NCBI GenBank assembly: GCA_943192975.1
Contig: CALPCJ010000013.1
Coordinates: 1 to 64,000 of the forward strand
From: Senimuribacter intestinalis
GTDB taxonomy: Bacteria > Bacillota > Clostridia > Peptostreptococcales > Anaerovoracaceae
DNA: 64,000 nt
Reading direction: 5' to 3'
This document shows positions 23,561-31,443 of this stretch, piece after piece. The notes under the pieces are model-generated. The model did not search any database and was not told where the DNA came from. It saw only the letters and a program-made list of their open reading frames with translations. A program made the translations under genes and the position numbers. Position 1 is the first letter of the stretch. Every line of letters starts with the position of its first letter.

Positions 23561-24307
23561 TTAAAGGCGCTGGACGGTCAGATAGGCCTTTTGACAGACC
23601 TGTGCCTGCTCTCTCGTAGAGAATTTCTTTTCTCCCAAGCAGTTCACAGGCATAACGCCCATCAGGGAATTGGTCACGAAGCATTCCTCCATCTTCGAGA
23701 CATCCTCAGCCCTTATCACACACTCTGTCACCGGGAAGCGCTCCAAAATGAAGCGGCGCAGGATTCCCGGAAGAAGACCGCAAAAGACAGGCGGCGTATA
23801 AAGCCTGCCTTCCCGGACAAAGAAAATATTCGTTGTGGTTCCCTCACAAATCTCTCCTCGGCTGTTTCGAAAAATCAGCTCGTCCGCACCCAAGGACGCT
23901 GCCCTGCGCTTCTCCATGATGCAGTCGCCGTAGTTCATGGTCTTGTGGCGCACAAGGGGTGAGGTCTCGTTCCGGTATACGCTGCTGTATACCAGTCGAA
24001 AGCCTCTCCTTCGCTTCTCGGGTGTGTAGGGATTTTCGCGCATGGTAAAAAGGCTGTTTTTCTCGGATACCATGATTTTTAGAGCGCCGTGATCCAAAAA
24101 AGCCTGCGCCCCTTCTCCCTCTTTTATAGAAGTAAGGTAGTCCTGAACCTCCCTCTCGGTGATACTCCTAGAAATTCCCAGTTCCTTTAGAGAGACCCCG
24201 AGCCGTTCCAGATGCCAGTCGAGAAAAAACGGCCGCCCGCACTCCAGCGCTACAGTCTCAAAGACCCCCAGCCCGAATTGATACCCCTCATCCAATGTAA
24301 TCTGCAT
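23561..24307 (-). CDS. pabC: 4-amino-4-deoxychorismate lyase (PabC)
   Basis: Class IV PLP-dependent enzyme releasing pyruvate from aminodeoxychorismate to give p-aminobenzoate for folate. 248 residues; the PLP lysine lies in VRHKTMNYGDC, followed by the class IV signature ELIFRNSRGEICEGTTTNIFF. SD AAGGAG is 5 bases upstream. It is 12 bases after pabB, the last gene of the pabABC operon. Codon third positions are visibly G/C-rich against the neighbours. A branched-chain or D-amino-acid aminotransferase reading is less likely because of this operon. Confidence 0.88.
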   Translation of the reverse strand: MQITLDEGYQFGLGVFETVALECGRPFFLDWHLERLGVSLKELGISRSITEREVQDYLTSIKEGEGAQAFLDHGALKIMVSEKNSLFTMRENPYTPEKRRRGFRLVYSSVYRNETSPLVRHKTMNYGDCIMEKRRAASLGADELIFRNSRGEICEGTTTNIFFVREGRLYTPPVFCGLLPGILRRFILERFPVTECVIRAEDVSKMEECFVTNSLMGVMPVNCLGEKKFSTREQAQVCQKAYLTVQRL

Positions 24308-24319
24308 AGCTGCTCCTTC

Positions 24320-25816
24320 CTACTTCGTATCCGCACCGTTAAAATCCGCCCCTGCGCCCAGCTTTGCCACCTCGACCCCTGGGACGTCTGCAGCAATCTC
24401 CTGCTCCCCAACGTTCAGCGCCTCAAGAAGGGCTCTGGCCTTTTGAAGCGTCTCCTCATACTCAAATTCCGGCTCCGATTCACAGGTGATTCCGCCGCCT
24501 ACGCCCAGGTAATAGATGCCGTCCTGACAGAGGGCTGTCCGGATCACAATGTTGAAATCGCAGTCCCCGTCCAGGGAGAGATATCCCATAGAGCCCGTAT
24601 AGAGGTTCCGCCCACCGTGCTCTAACTCATCGATAATCTCCATGGCCCGCAGCTTCGGTGCTCCGGTAATGGAACCTCCCGGAAAAGCGGCCTCCAGCAG
24701 ATCCATGACCGTCATCTCCGGTCCAAGCTCCCCAACGATATTGGAAATCAGATGAAAGACCGTGGCGTACTCCTCCACTGCAAAGAGCTCCGTCACCCGC
24801 ACGCTGCCTGGAACACAGACTCGGTTCAGGTCGTTGCGCTCCAGATCCACAATCATCAAAAGCTCGCTCTTGTCCTTCTTTGACTGCTCCAGTTCCCTTC
24901 GCAGGAACGCATCCTCCTTCGGCGTACTGCCCCGTTTTCTCGTGCCCTTGATCGGCCGCGTCTCAACCCGACCGCCTCGCACCTGCAGAAAACGCTCCGG
25001 GGAGGCGCACACCACCTGAAAGCTTCCATAGTTGAAATAGCCCCCAAATGGTGAGGGATTATTCCTGCGCAGCCTCCGGAACATCTCATAGGGCGGCACC
25101 GGACTTGTGATGCGAAGCTGCTGCGTCATGTTGGCTATGTAGATGTCCCCCTCTATGATATACTCGATCATGCGCTGAACAGCGGTCAGATAGGCTTCCT
25201 TTGTAAAGTTTGCGCGAACCTCTCCCGGCTCGCCCTGCCCGGCAGAGCTGTCTGCGACCAACATGCCGGGCGCATTTTTGCTAAAGCGCTTCACCGCAAA
25301 AACCTCGTCCGCCGCCTGCCCTGCTGCCTGTCGCACAAGGTCCAGGAGCTCCTCCAACTCCTCATCACAGTCCCGCCCATGACCGTTGGAGATTAGGAAC
25401 AATTTCTTCTGCCTCTTATCCTCTATCACAAAGCTGTCGTAGAAGATGAGAATAGCGTCGGGAATCTTCGCCTCCGCTCTGTGTCGTGTCCCCACACCCT
25501 CCTTTTTTCTTCCGTATTCATAGGAAAAATAGCCCACAGCCCCGGAGGTCAGCGGAAGGCTTGTACAGTTTTCCTCCCTGTGCTCCCGCAGATACATCTT
25601 GACATAGTCCTCAAAGTTTTCCTCCAAGACCTCGCCGTTTACCGTAAATTTCTCCGCCTTTACCAGCTTTAGGTAAGGGTGAAGACCAATGATCGAATAG
25701 CAACCCAGATCATTTTCCAGGGAGGAATCGAGAAACACGCTGTCCTCCCAATCCTGCACCAGAGAAAATATCCGCTCCATATCAGGGTATTGCTCAAGCT
25801 CACGTATCAGCTGCAT
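24320..25816 (-). CDS. pabB: Aminodeoxychorismate synthase component I (PabB)
   Basis: Aminates chorismate using ammonia from PabA. The 498-residue protein has the anthranilate-synthase-I fold; RPIKGTRKRG carries the PIKGT motif with Lys, which marks PabB rather than TrpE (PIAGT). Other conserved parts are MIVDLERNDLNRVC, the AFPGGSITGAPKLRAMEII motif and VGGGITCESEPEFEYEE. Start at the ATG at 25816, whose first base is part of the pabA stop (TGATG), with GGGAGG 6 bases upstream. It is translationally coupled to pabA. GC-rich codon use, as for the rest of the operon. Confidence 0.92.
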   Translation of the reverse strand: MQLIRELEQYPDMERIFSLVQDWEDSVFLDSSLENDLGCYSIIGLHPYLKLVKAEKFTVNGEVLEENFEDYVKMYLREHREENCTSLPLTSGAVGYFSYEYGRKKEGVGTRHRAEAKIPDAILIFYDSFVIEDKRQKKLFLISNGHGRDCDEELEELLDLVRQAAGQAADEVFAVKRFSKNAPGMLVADSSAGQGEPGEVRANFTKEAYLTAVQRMIEYIIEGDIYIANMTQQLRITSPVPPYEMFRRLRRNNPSPFGGYFNYGSFQVVCASPERFLQVRGGRVETRPIKGTRKRGSTPKEDAFLRRELEQSKKDKSELLMIVDLERNDLNRVCVPGSVRVTELFAVEEYATVFHLISNIVGELGPEMTVMDLLEAAFPGGSITGAPKLRAMEIIDELEHGGRNLYTGSMGYLSLDGDCDFNIVIRTALCQDGIYYLGVGGGITCESEPEFEYEETLQKARALLEALNVGEQEIAADVPGVEVAKLGAGADFNGADTK

Positions 25817-26499
25817 CAAAATCCCTCCCTTCCGTAGCCGTTCTCACAGCTCAACGCTTCCGCAAAGTGTGCCTCCCCGGACCAGCCCAAGGGCTGGCTC
25901 GGCTCCGGACGCCATATTCCCTGCTCATACCGTCTGCATATGCCGCAGAAATTCCCCAAAAGCTCCCGACCGTGCTGGGTCAGCACAGCCTCCGGGTGAA
26001 ACTGTACCCCGTAAATCGGCATAGTCCTGTGCGCAAGGCCCATGACGACCCCGTCCGCGCTTCTGGCCGTCACCCGCAGGCAGGCAGGAAACCGCTTCTC
26101 CGACACCACGAGGGAATGATAACGTGTCACCTCATACTCGGCGGGCAGCCCTGCAAACAACCCCGTTCCGTCATTGCAAAGCTTCGTGATTTTCCCATGC
26201 ATGGGACGTTCCCCCTTGCATACATTTGCCCCGTAGACCTGACCCAGAACCTGGTGTCCCAAGCATACGCCGAGTATCGGAATCTGGTTCTGAAATTCCC
26301 TAAGAACACTTTTAGCCTCCACGGCGTCAGAGGGTCGTTTCGGGCCCGGGGAGAGGATAATCCCCTCCGGGCGAAGCCTACGTATCTCAGCCAGACTTAC
26401 TGCGTCCGCCCGCCGCACCAGCACCTCCTGCCCCAGCTCCCTCATATAGGCGGACAGATTATAGACAAAAGAATCGTAGTTATCGACCATAAAATACAT
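25816..26499 (-). CDS. pabA: Aminodeoxychorismate synthase glutamine amidotransferase (PabA)
   Basis: Class I glutamine amidotransferase, 227 residues. Catalytic Cys in GVCLGHQVLGQ, with the His/Glu pair in VQFHPEAVLTQHG; NYDSFVYNL at the N-terminus is typical of PabA/TrpG. It supplies ammonia to PabB; as no trp genes follow, PabA rather than TrpG is favoured. The SD (GAGGTGG, 10 bases before the ATG) lies in the right arm of a leader hairpin ending in seven T directly before the ATG. A consensus SigA promoter stands about 85 bases upstream. The operon is more GC-rich than its flanks, suggesting acquisition. Confidence 0.92.
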   Translation of the reverse strand: MYFMVDNYDSFVYNLSAYMRELGQEVLVRRADAVSLAEIRRLRPEGIILSPGPKRPSDAVEAKSVLREFQNQIPILGVCLGHQVLGQVYGANVCKGERPMHGKITKLCNDGTGLFAGLPAEYEVTRYHSLVVSEKRFPACLRVTARSADGVVMGLAHRTMPIYGVQFHPEAVLTQHGRELLGNFCGICRRYEQGIWRPEPSQPLGWSGEAHFAEALSCENGYGREGF

Positions 26500-26563
26500 A
26501 AAAAAAGACCCACCTCGCTTTCTGTTGGATTCACAGTCGTTTATCCTAAAGCAAAATTAGGTC
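26500..26563 (-). promoter_or_regulatory. Structured leader of the pab operon
   Basis: On the minus strand GACCTA and TGGGTC pair as the outer stem, TTTTGCTTT with AAAGCGAGG as the middle (several G-U pairs), and GGAT with ATCC as an inner hairpin. The structure is followed by seven T and then immediately by the pabA ATG, and it contains the pabA SD. It could act as an attenuator or SD sequestor. It does not match the tetrahydrofolate riboswitch as I know it. Confidence 0.5.
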
Positions 26564-26582
26564 CGTAACCTGTATACACCGT

Positions 26583-26611
26583 ATTATATAGAAAAAGAAA
26601 CCGAATGTCAA
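26583..26611 (-). promoter_or_regulatory. Consensus SigA promoter of pabABC
   Basis: TTGACA (26606-26611), 17-base spacer, TATAAT (26583-26588): a perfect match in both hexamers and spacing. Transcription would begin near 26576 and include the structured leader. Confidence 0.88.
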
Positions 26612-26725
26612 AAGGTTTTAGTTCAGCCGCAGACTTATACGGAAGTTTGACATCCTTATATATAAAAAGCACCCTGCCAAAGCAGAGCGCCTATGTACCC
26701 GTTTCATAGGAAATCTCAATTCATT

Positions 26726-27120
26726 TTATACTGTCAATTTCATAATCTCCCACAAAAGTTCCAGCAGTATAGAAACATCAATAGGTTTTACAATATGCCG
26801 TTCATCCCCGCTTCCTTCATTTTTTCTACTGCAACAGCACCATCATCGGCAACATCTACAGCAAAGCCTGACTACTGCAGAGTCCGAACGCTTACCATAC
26901 CGCCTGGCTTTGTAAATTCCATGACACTACTTAGGAGGTTCAGAAGAATCTGATTCAGTCTGAGTTTATCGCACAGAACATTTTCATTCACCACATCCAC
27001 CGTATCGATGTAGAAATCTAGCTGCTTTGTCATAATATCCGCCTGTACAATAGTCTTTAAATCATGCAGGGTCTCCAGAAGAGAGTTCTCCTTTTGTTGA
27101 GGAATGTAGTTTTCACGTCT
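26726..27120 (-). pseudogene. Remnant of a hybrid sensor histidine kinase
   Basis: In one frame: NSLLETLHDLKTIVQADIM, then LRLNQILLNLLSSVMEFTKP (ATPase N-box) and GGMVSVRT, then a stop. After a jump over the rest of the ATPase and most of a receiver domain comes SGFAVDVADDGAVAVEKM, and, following another frameshift, VKPIDVSILLELLWEIMKL (receiver C-terminus with the conserved Lys-Pro), ending at 26726. One kinase gene has thus lost its sensor, ATP-binding G-boxes and phospho-acceptor Asp. About 215 bases further up (27121-27335) show no recognisable gene beyond a hydrophobic stretch. Confidence 0.75.
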
Positions 27121-27335
27121 TCTGCCAGCTATCGTATTGTAACGGGAAGAACCACCAGCACAATTCCGCCCCTATGATAAGCCCTATGGTTTATTTCTTC
27201 CGTTTACTTAATCGCATCGTGTTCTGCCCTCTGTGGTTTAATCCTGCTTCTGAACCTTTTTCTATAAAACGCTCATTTATATGTCGCATTCAATGCTGAT
27301 ATTTCTCAGCATGCTACATTAGCATTACGCAATAA

Positions 27336-27522
27336 TTATTTTTCCGCAATCGCTTCAATTTCACAAAGAACGCCTTTTGGGAGCGCTTTCACTGCAACAC
27401 AACTTCTTGCCGGGCACGATGTAAAATGGGCAGCATACACCTCGTTAAATGCAGCAAAGTCTTCCATATCCGCAAGAAAACAGGTTGTTTTATCACCTTA
27501 TCCATGCTGCTTCCCGCTTCGT
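27336..27522 (-). pseudogene. RidA-family (enamine deaminase) C-terminal remnant, frameshifted
   Basis: The frame ending at 27336 reads DFAAFNEVYAAHFTSC, PARSCVAVKALPKGVLCEIE and AIAEK, the C-terminal half of RidA including the catalytic Arg in CPARSC. Upstream, EAGSSMDKVIK occurs in another frame, separated by a one-base loss in an A-run near 27492. The N-terminal half is missing; the remnant joins the flavodoxin fragment directly. Confidence 0.8.
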
Positions 27523-27800
27523 TTAGAATTGCTCTACCCGTGCTTTCAGCTCTGACTCAGACAATTTGCCATTCAGCATTTTTCCCGGAAGAAGTACTGC
27601 CCCCGGACAGCTGTCCACAAGGTTCTCGTTGGTTTTACCCATACCGCTGCCACCCGAAGTCGCAAAAGGCACGATGGTTTTACCGGAAAAATCATAGCTT
27701 TCCAAAAATGTATTGATGATAGTCGGGGCAATGTACCACCAAATTGGATAACCCACAAACACCACATCATATTGTTCTATATCTAATGCTGCGCCTGCCA
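27523..27800 (-). pseudogene. Flavodoxin-like C-terminal fragment
   Basis: About 90 residues of a flavodoxin-like protein: ALDIEQYDVVFVGYPIWWYI, then FSGKTIVPFATSGGSGMGKT and a proper end. The FMN-phosphate-binding N-terminus is absent: upstream the frame runs antisense-like through the end of the HD gene with no start of its own. The gene was truncated by a deletion ending right after the HD gene. Confidence 0.78.
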
Positions 27801-27808
27801 ATCCGCCC

Positions 27809-28297
27809 TCACCTAAGATAGATCGAATCCAAAAGCCCCTTTCCTGTTTCCGTCTTTGCGACTTTTCCTTTGAATGCCTCAATCTGCGCCCTTGACATCT
27901 GCGCTTCCGATGCATTGACCAGAAAGTCCGCTTCTACCAATATCTGATAGTCCTGTCCATCTATCCCTGAAAAGGTGTGATGGTGCGATACAAGATAAAT
28001 TACCCGCTCTAGCACCTCTTCAGCCAAATTAAACTCAAAAAGAAACGGTCGCAGCAGCCCTTCGCTTTCTATCTCCTGGTGTTTTCCATCGGTATTACCA
28101 TACTTTTCCCGGCAGAGTGGACAGGCAATATCGTGAACAATTGCAGCCATCTCCAAAATATCCTGCGTCTTCTCATCCAGACCCTCCAGCTTGCCAATCA
28201 TCCCAGCATAACTGAGCACCTTTAAAAAATGCTCGACATCATGCACACTACCTTCATAAAAATCTATCATCTTCTGTATCATTTGTGCTTTTTTCAT
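27809..28297 (-). CDS. HD-domain phosphohydrolase
   Basis: 162-residue HD superfamily protein: early His in VHDVEHFLKV, the HD pair in AAIVHDIACPL, and SHHHTFSGIDGQDYQILVEADFLVN with further metal ligands. Likely hydrolyses a phosphate ester of a nucleotide or similar compound in the cytoplasm. GAGGAG lies 8 bases before the ATG. The end (GKGLLDSIYL) looks natural, so this gene seems intact although its downstream neighbour is truncated at the junction. Confidence 0.8.
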   Translation of the reverse strand: MKKAQMIQKMIDFYEGSVHDVEHFLKVLSYAGMIGKLEGLDEKTQDILEMAAIVHDIACPLCREKYGNTDGKHQEIESEGLLRPFLFEFNLAEEVLERVIYLVSHHHTFSGIDGQDYQILVEADFLVNASEAQMSRAQIEAFKGKVAKTETGKGLLDSIYLR

Positions 28298-28325
28298 GGA
28301 TTATCTCCTCATTGCATTTTGTATT

Positions 28326-28943
28326 TTATTTTACCGAAAACGGCTTTTTTACAAAGATAAAACTTACAGCCAAAACTGTAAAGAATACCAAGCTAAAAAT
28401 TAACGTATGAAACATTCCACTGGGATAAGGCGCAATCCAACCCTGTTTAAAAACAAGTATCGATATATAGCCTGTCACCATAGAAACTGGCATTAAAGCA
28501 ATTCCAATTATATTAAGCCAGTTAATATAAAACGATGCTTTTTCCATTGACAATAATCTCCCAATAAAATATCCAGCAATTCCCACCGTTTGAATAATCA
28601 TTGAACCCCAAACAACTTCCATCGTTTGTTCAGCGTACCACCCGCCAAATGCGCAAAATAACCCAATAGCAATAAAAGCTGTTGATGAGATATAAAGTAT
28701 CTTACTTGCAATCTCTTTGCTTTTTTGTTCTTCACTTTTTACTGCTTCAACACCTTTTAGAATGTAATCCGTTGTTACTTCAAAAAAGTCACTCATTATA
28801 ATTATTTTTTCTAAGTCGGGTGTACTTTGTTCACTTTCCCATTTAGAAACAGCCTGCCTTGAGACACCGACTTTATCAGCAAGTTCTTCCTGTGATATTC
28901 CCTTTGTTTTTCTTAAATATTGTATTCTGTCTGCCATATTCAT
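28326..28943 (-). CDS. XRE-family regulator with membrane domain
   Basis: About 205 residues. N-terminal Cro/C1 helix-turn-helix (IQYLRKTKGISQEELADKVG, VSRQAVSKWESEQSTPDLEK) followed by four hydrophobic segments (from about residue 85), a layout of membrane-tethered regulators. The start at 28943 is chosen since AAAGGAAG lies about 8 bases upstream; a GTG at 28952 is too close to it. It may sense membrane state. It is 28 bases upstream of the HD gene. Confidence 0.8.
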   Translation of the reverse strand: MNMADRIQYLRKTKGISQEELADKVGVSRQAVSKWESEQSTPDLEKIIIMSDFFEVTTDYILKGVEAVKSEEQKSKEIASKILYISSTAFIAIGLFCAFGGWYAEQTMEVVWGSMIIQTVGIAGYFIGRLLSMEKASFYINWLNIIGIALMPVSMVTGYISILVFKQGWIAPYPSGMFHTLIFSLVFFTVLAVSFIFVKKPFSVK

Positions 28944-29325
28944 TATCAGCACTTCCTTTCATAGTGTGATTATAGCAATATTATCAGTTGCATGACTACC
29001 ATTTAGGCATGGAAATGTGTCAACTGGCAGTTGCAAAAGTGTGGGGGAGGACTCCAACTTAATAGAAATCCTCATTCAAATTCCGATTTATCTTTATGCA
29101 CATTATATCATGATACCCCAATATCGTCATTTCTTTTCTGCTTATCCTGACTAGATGCCAAAAGAAAAACGTGTAGAGAACAATATCTCTACACGCATAT
29201 ATTAAACAGTCCGTGCTGATTGCAGTGTGCAACAATCCAGCCATAGATATCCACTTTCATGCCTACCTTTCGACAGCAACCTACGCTACGTAGATTCCTG
29301 ACGTTTGCCGTGTATTAATCTGCCG
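28944..29325. other. Gene-free gap, 382 bases
   Basis: No supported gene. A 61-codon frame on the minus strand lacks an SD and family resemblance. The stretch holds a terminator (29160-29195) for the aldo/keto reductase gene and probably the promoter of the XRE regulator at its left end. CTACGCTACGTAG near 29282 is a small palindrome. Confidence 0.5.
29160..29195 (-). terminator. Intrinsic terminator downstream of aldo/keto reductase
   Basis: Perfect arms CGTGTAGAGA (29170-29179) and TCTCTACACG (29186-29195), 6-base loop, followed on the minus strand by TTTTTCTTTT. It stands 130 bases past the stop. Confidence 0.8.
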
Positions 29326-30435
29326 TTAGTCGCCAACAGCTAAGCTATCACCAAAGTACGCAGCAATTTCTTTCATGCGTTCACTCTGACCTACGCCGAA
29401 AGGACAGCTTTTGTCGCAGTGGCCGCAAGCGGTACACTGTTCGGCTTTCTTTTCCAGATTTGCATAATGATCGGCTGCCAGGCTATCGCCAACTTTTGCC
29501 AGATCGTAATACTTGTTAATCAGACCTACATCAAGTCCCGCCGGACACGGCTGACAATGGTTGCAATACACGCATACACCTTTCACCTCAGCCGGCGTTA
29601 AAGACGAAATCATAGAATAGTCTTTTTCCGATGGCGAAGCATCATAGAAACTCAAAATCCGCTGAAGCTCCGCCTTATTCATGATACCCGGAAGCACTGT
29701 CAGCACGCCAGGCTTATCCAGCGCGTACTGCAAGCATTGAATTTCCGTCATCGCCTTGCCAAAAGGAGAAGTTTTTTCCGAAAGCAGCTGCCCGGCAGAG
29801 AATACTTTCATCACCGAAATCCCGACATCCTCTTTCTCGCAGCGTTTATAAAGTTCCATTCGCTCATCAGAGGCGCCGACCGCATACTCGCCGTGACAGT
29901 AGTCATAGCCCGCATTGATGCTGAACATGAGCATATCCACAAGACCCGTATCAAGTCCCAGCGCCGCTACAGAAGGCGTATGGGAAGACATGCCGATATG
30001 ACGCACCACGCCCTGCTGCTTCAATGCTTCTATGTATGCCAGAACGCCGTTATCGAGGTATTTGTTCCACTCCTCTTCCGTATCCAAACAGTGAATAAAA
30101 CCGTAGTCAATATAATCTGTGTTCAGCTTAGAAAGCTGCCAGTCGATATTTTTCTTCACAGAATCCAGCGCTAAATTTTTCCCATAAACACCGGTGCTGA
30201 ACTCCGTGCCAAAGTGAATCTGATAGAATACATTCTTTCTGGCATCACCGAAAGCCTTGTCATAATAGTCAAAACAAGCGCTTTCTGCCGCCGCGAAGTC
30301 ATAAAAGTTAATACCTGCTTCATAAGCCATCTGCAGGGTCTCCACGCCCTCTTTTTCTGTCGCAGGGGTCAGATGCGCGCCCATTCCAATCTCACTTACT
30401 CTATCGCCTGTCCGGCGGTTTACACGATATTCCAT
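29326..30435 (-). CDS. Aldo/keto reductase with C-terminal ferredoxin domain
   Basis: 369-residue oxidoreductase. The N-terminal (alpha/beta)8 barrel shows FYDFAAAES (catalytic Asp region), the proline-less Lys/His region VVRHIGMSSHTP, and SINAGYD. The C-terminal quarter holds two cysteine clusters, CVYCNHCQPCPAGLD and CTACGHCDKSCPFG, that should bind [4Fe-4S] centres. Such proteins are common in anaerobes; their electron donors and substrates are not known. SD AGGAGG is 5 bases upstream. Confidence 0.9.
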   Translation of the reverse strand: MEYRVNRRTGDRVSEIGMGAHLTPATEKEGVETLQMAYEAGINFYDFAAAESACFDYYDKAFGDARKNVFYQIHFGTEFSTGVYGKNLALDSVKKNIDWQLSKLNTDYIDYGFIHCLDTEEEWNKYLDNGVLAYIEALKQQGVVRHIGMSSHTPSVAALGLDTGLVDMLMFSINAGYDYCHGEYAVGASDERMELYKRCEKEDVGISVMKVFSAGQLLSEKTSPFGKAMTEIQCLQYALDKPGVLTVLPGIMNKAELQRILSFYDASPSEKDYSMISSLTPAEVKGVCVYCNHCQPCPAGLDVGLINKYYDLAKVGDSLAADHYANLEKKAEQCTACGHCDKSCPFGVGQSERMKEIAAYFGDSLAVGD

Positions 30436-30565
30436 AACAACCTCCTGTCGGTTTCATTCCAGTTCAAACTTAACTGTTCTCAGTATAACACACCTCGCCA
30501 GTCATGTCTAATACTTATGCAGTATGTCAATTCATAATCAAAACGTATGGAGATTATCACAGGCA

Positions 30566-30608
30566 CAAAAATTCGGCTAAAATGCATCTAACTTTTATTT
30601 TAGCCGAA
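30566..30608 (-). terminator. Intrinsic terminator after phospholipase-like gene
   Basis: Perfect 12-base arms TTCGGCTAAAAT (30572-30583) and ATTTTAGCCGAA (30597-30608), followed on the minus strand by TTTTTGTGCC; 17 bases past the stop. Confidence 0.88.
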
Positions 30609-30625
30609 ACCTTCTACCTCATACC

Positions 30626-31417
30626 TTATTCAAAATTCCTGTCAAACCGCTTCGCAAGTCTTTCTCCCGTCCGCAAACTTGCGTCGTAACTTTCTATCAT
30701 AGCAGCAGTCAGAGGTACTGCCTCTTCAAAGAGTTCCCGAAGTTGCCGATTTGTCTCCTCACAAGCCGGATTATCCTTCCTCTGGTTCATCAGACCTTTC
30801 AACTGCCCGTAATGGCCCGAAATCTTCATTGCGCCATTGATGATGCCCTGCTTCAAAATCCCCGGCGCCGTGAGCAGTCTCTTTACTTTCTGCAAATCTG
30901 CCAGCGAATCCGCCACAATTTTCTCGCTAATACCATCATAAAAAGGCGCTATGGATGCGGCAGTTTCGCCATCGCGCGGCACCAGTTCAGCCGCCGAAAA
31001 TGCTGCCGGCTTTTTACCGTCCTCTCGAAGCAGAAATTTTTCAAATTCCTCTTCAATTTCAAGATGCTCAACGCCTGTCTCAAGGACCATGGAGTTGACA
31101 TAGCTATGACATTGACTATCCAGCATAAAATGACAGATAAAACCCAGCAAGTAGGCATATTCTCTGCTGTCTACACCCCTTCTCTCCACAACAGAAAGGC
31201 CGTGTTCAAAGAACGGCAGCACAGACCGTTTATGAAGCTGATGTCCATAGGTTACAACTCTGTTCTTCCTGTAAGGCTTATAGAAGAAAAACAGATCCGG
31301 TCCCTGCAGCCCAATATCAAACTGTACCCTGTATTTCTCTGCAACTTCCCGCAAATCCTCCCTCAAACAGATGAGAACTTCTTTCCCAAAGCGGTGATGC
31401 GCATAAAATCCCGGCAT
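30626..31417 (-). CDS. Zinc-dependent phospholipase C-like protein
   Basis: 263 residues, matching the zinc-dependent phospholipase C-type fold: MPGFYAHHRFGKEV with N-terminal His residues, GLQGPDLFFFYKPYR with the metal Asp, YGHQLHKRS, and GFICHFMLDSQCHSY (HxxxDxxxH). Unlike secreted toxins it lacks a signal peptide, so it probably acts in the cytoplasm on an unknown phosphoester. 27 bases downstream of the ABC-F gene, probably the same transcript, and followed by a terminator. Confidence 0.82.
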   Translation of the reverse strand: MPGFYAHHRFGKEVLICLREDLREVAEKYRVQFDIGLQGPDLFFFYKPYRKNRVVTYGHQLHKRSVLPFFEHGLSVVERRGVDSREYAYLLGFICHFMLDSQCHSYVNSMVLETGVEHLEIEEEFEKFLLREDGKKPAAFSAAELVPRDGETAASIAPFYDGISEKIVADSLADLQKVKRLLTAPGILKQGIINGAMKISGHYGQLKGLMNQRKDNPACEETNRQLRELFEEAVPLTAAMIESYDASLRTGERLAKRFDRNFE

Positions 31418-31443
31418 AATCTCTGATCCCCCAATCTGAAACC

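Noticed and set aside
26500..26563. Tetrahydrofolate or preQ1 riboswitch
   Set aside because: The leader lacks the conserved sequence blocks of those classes as I know them; reported only as an unassigned structure.
29059..29244. 61-codon minus-strand frame in the gap after the XRE regulator
   Set aside because: No SD and it contains the terminator hairpin at 29160-29195.
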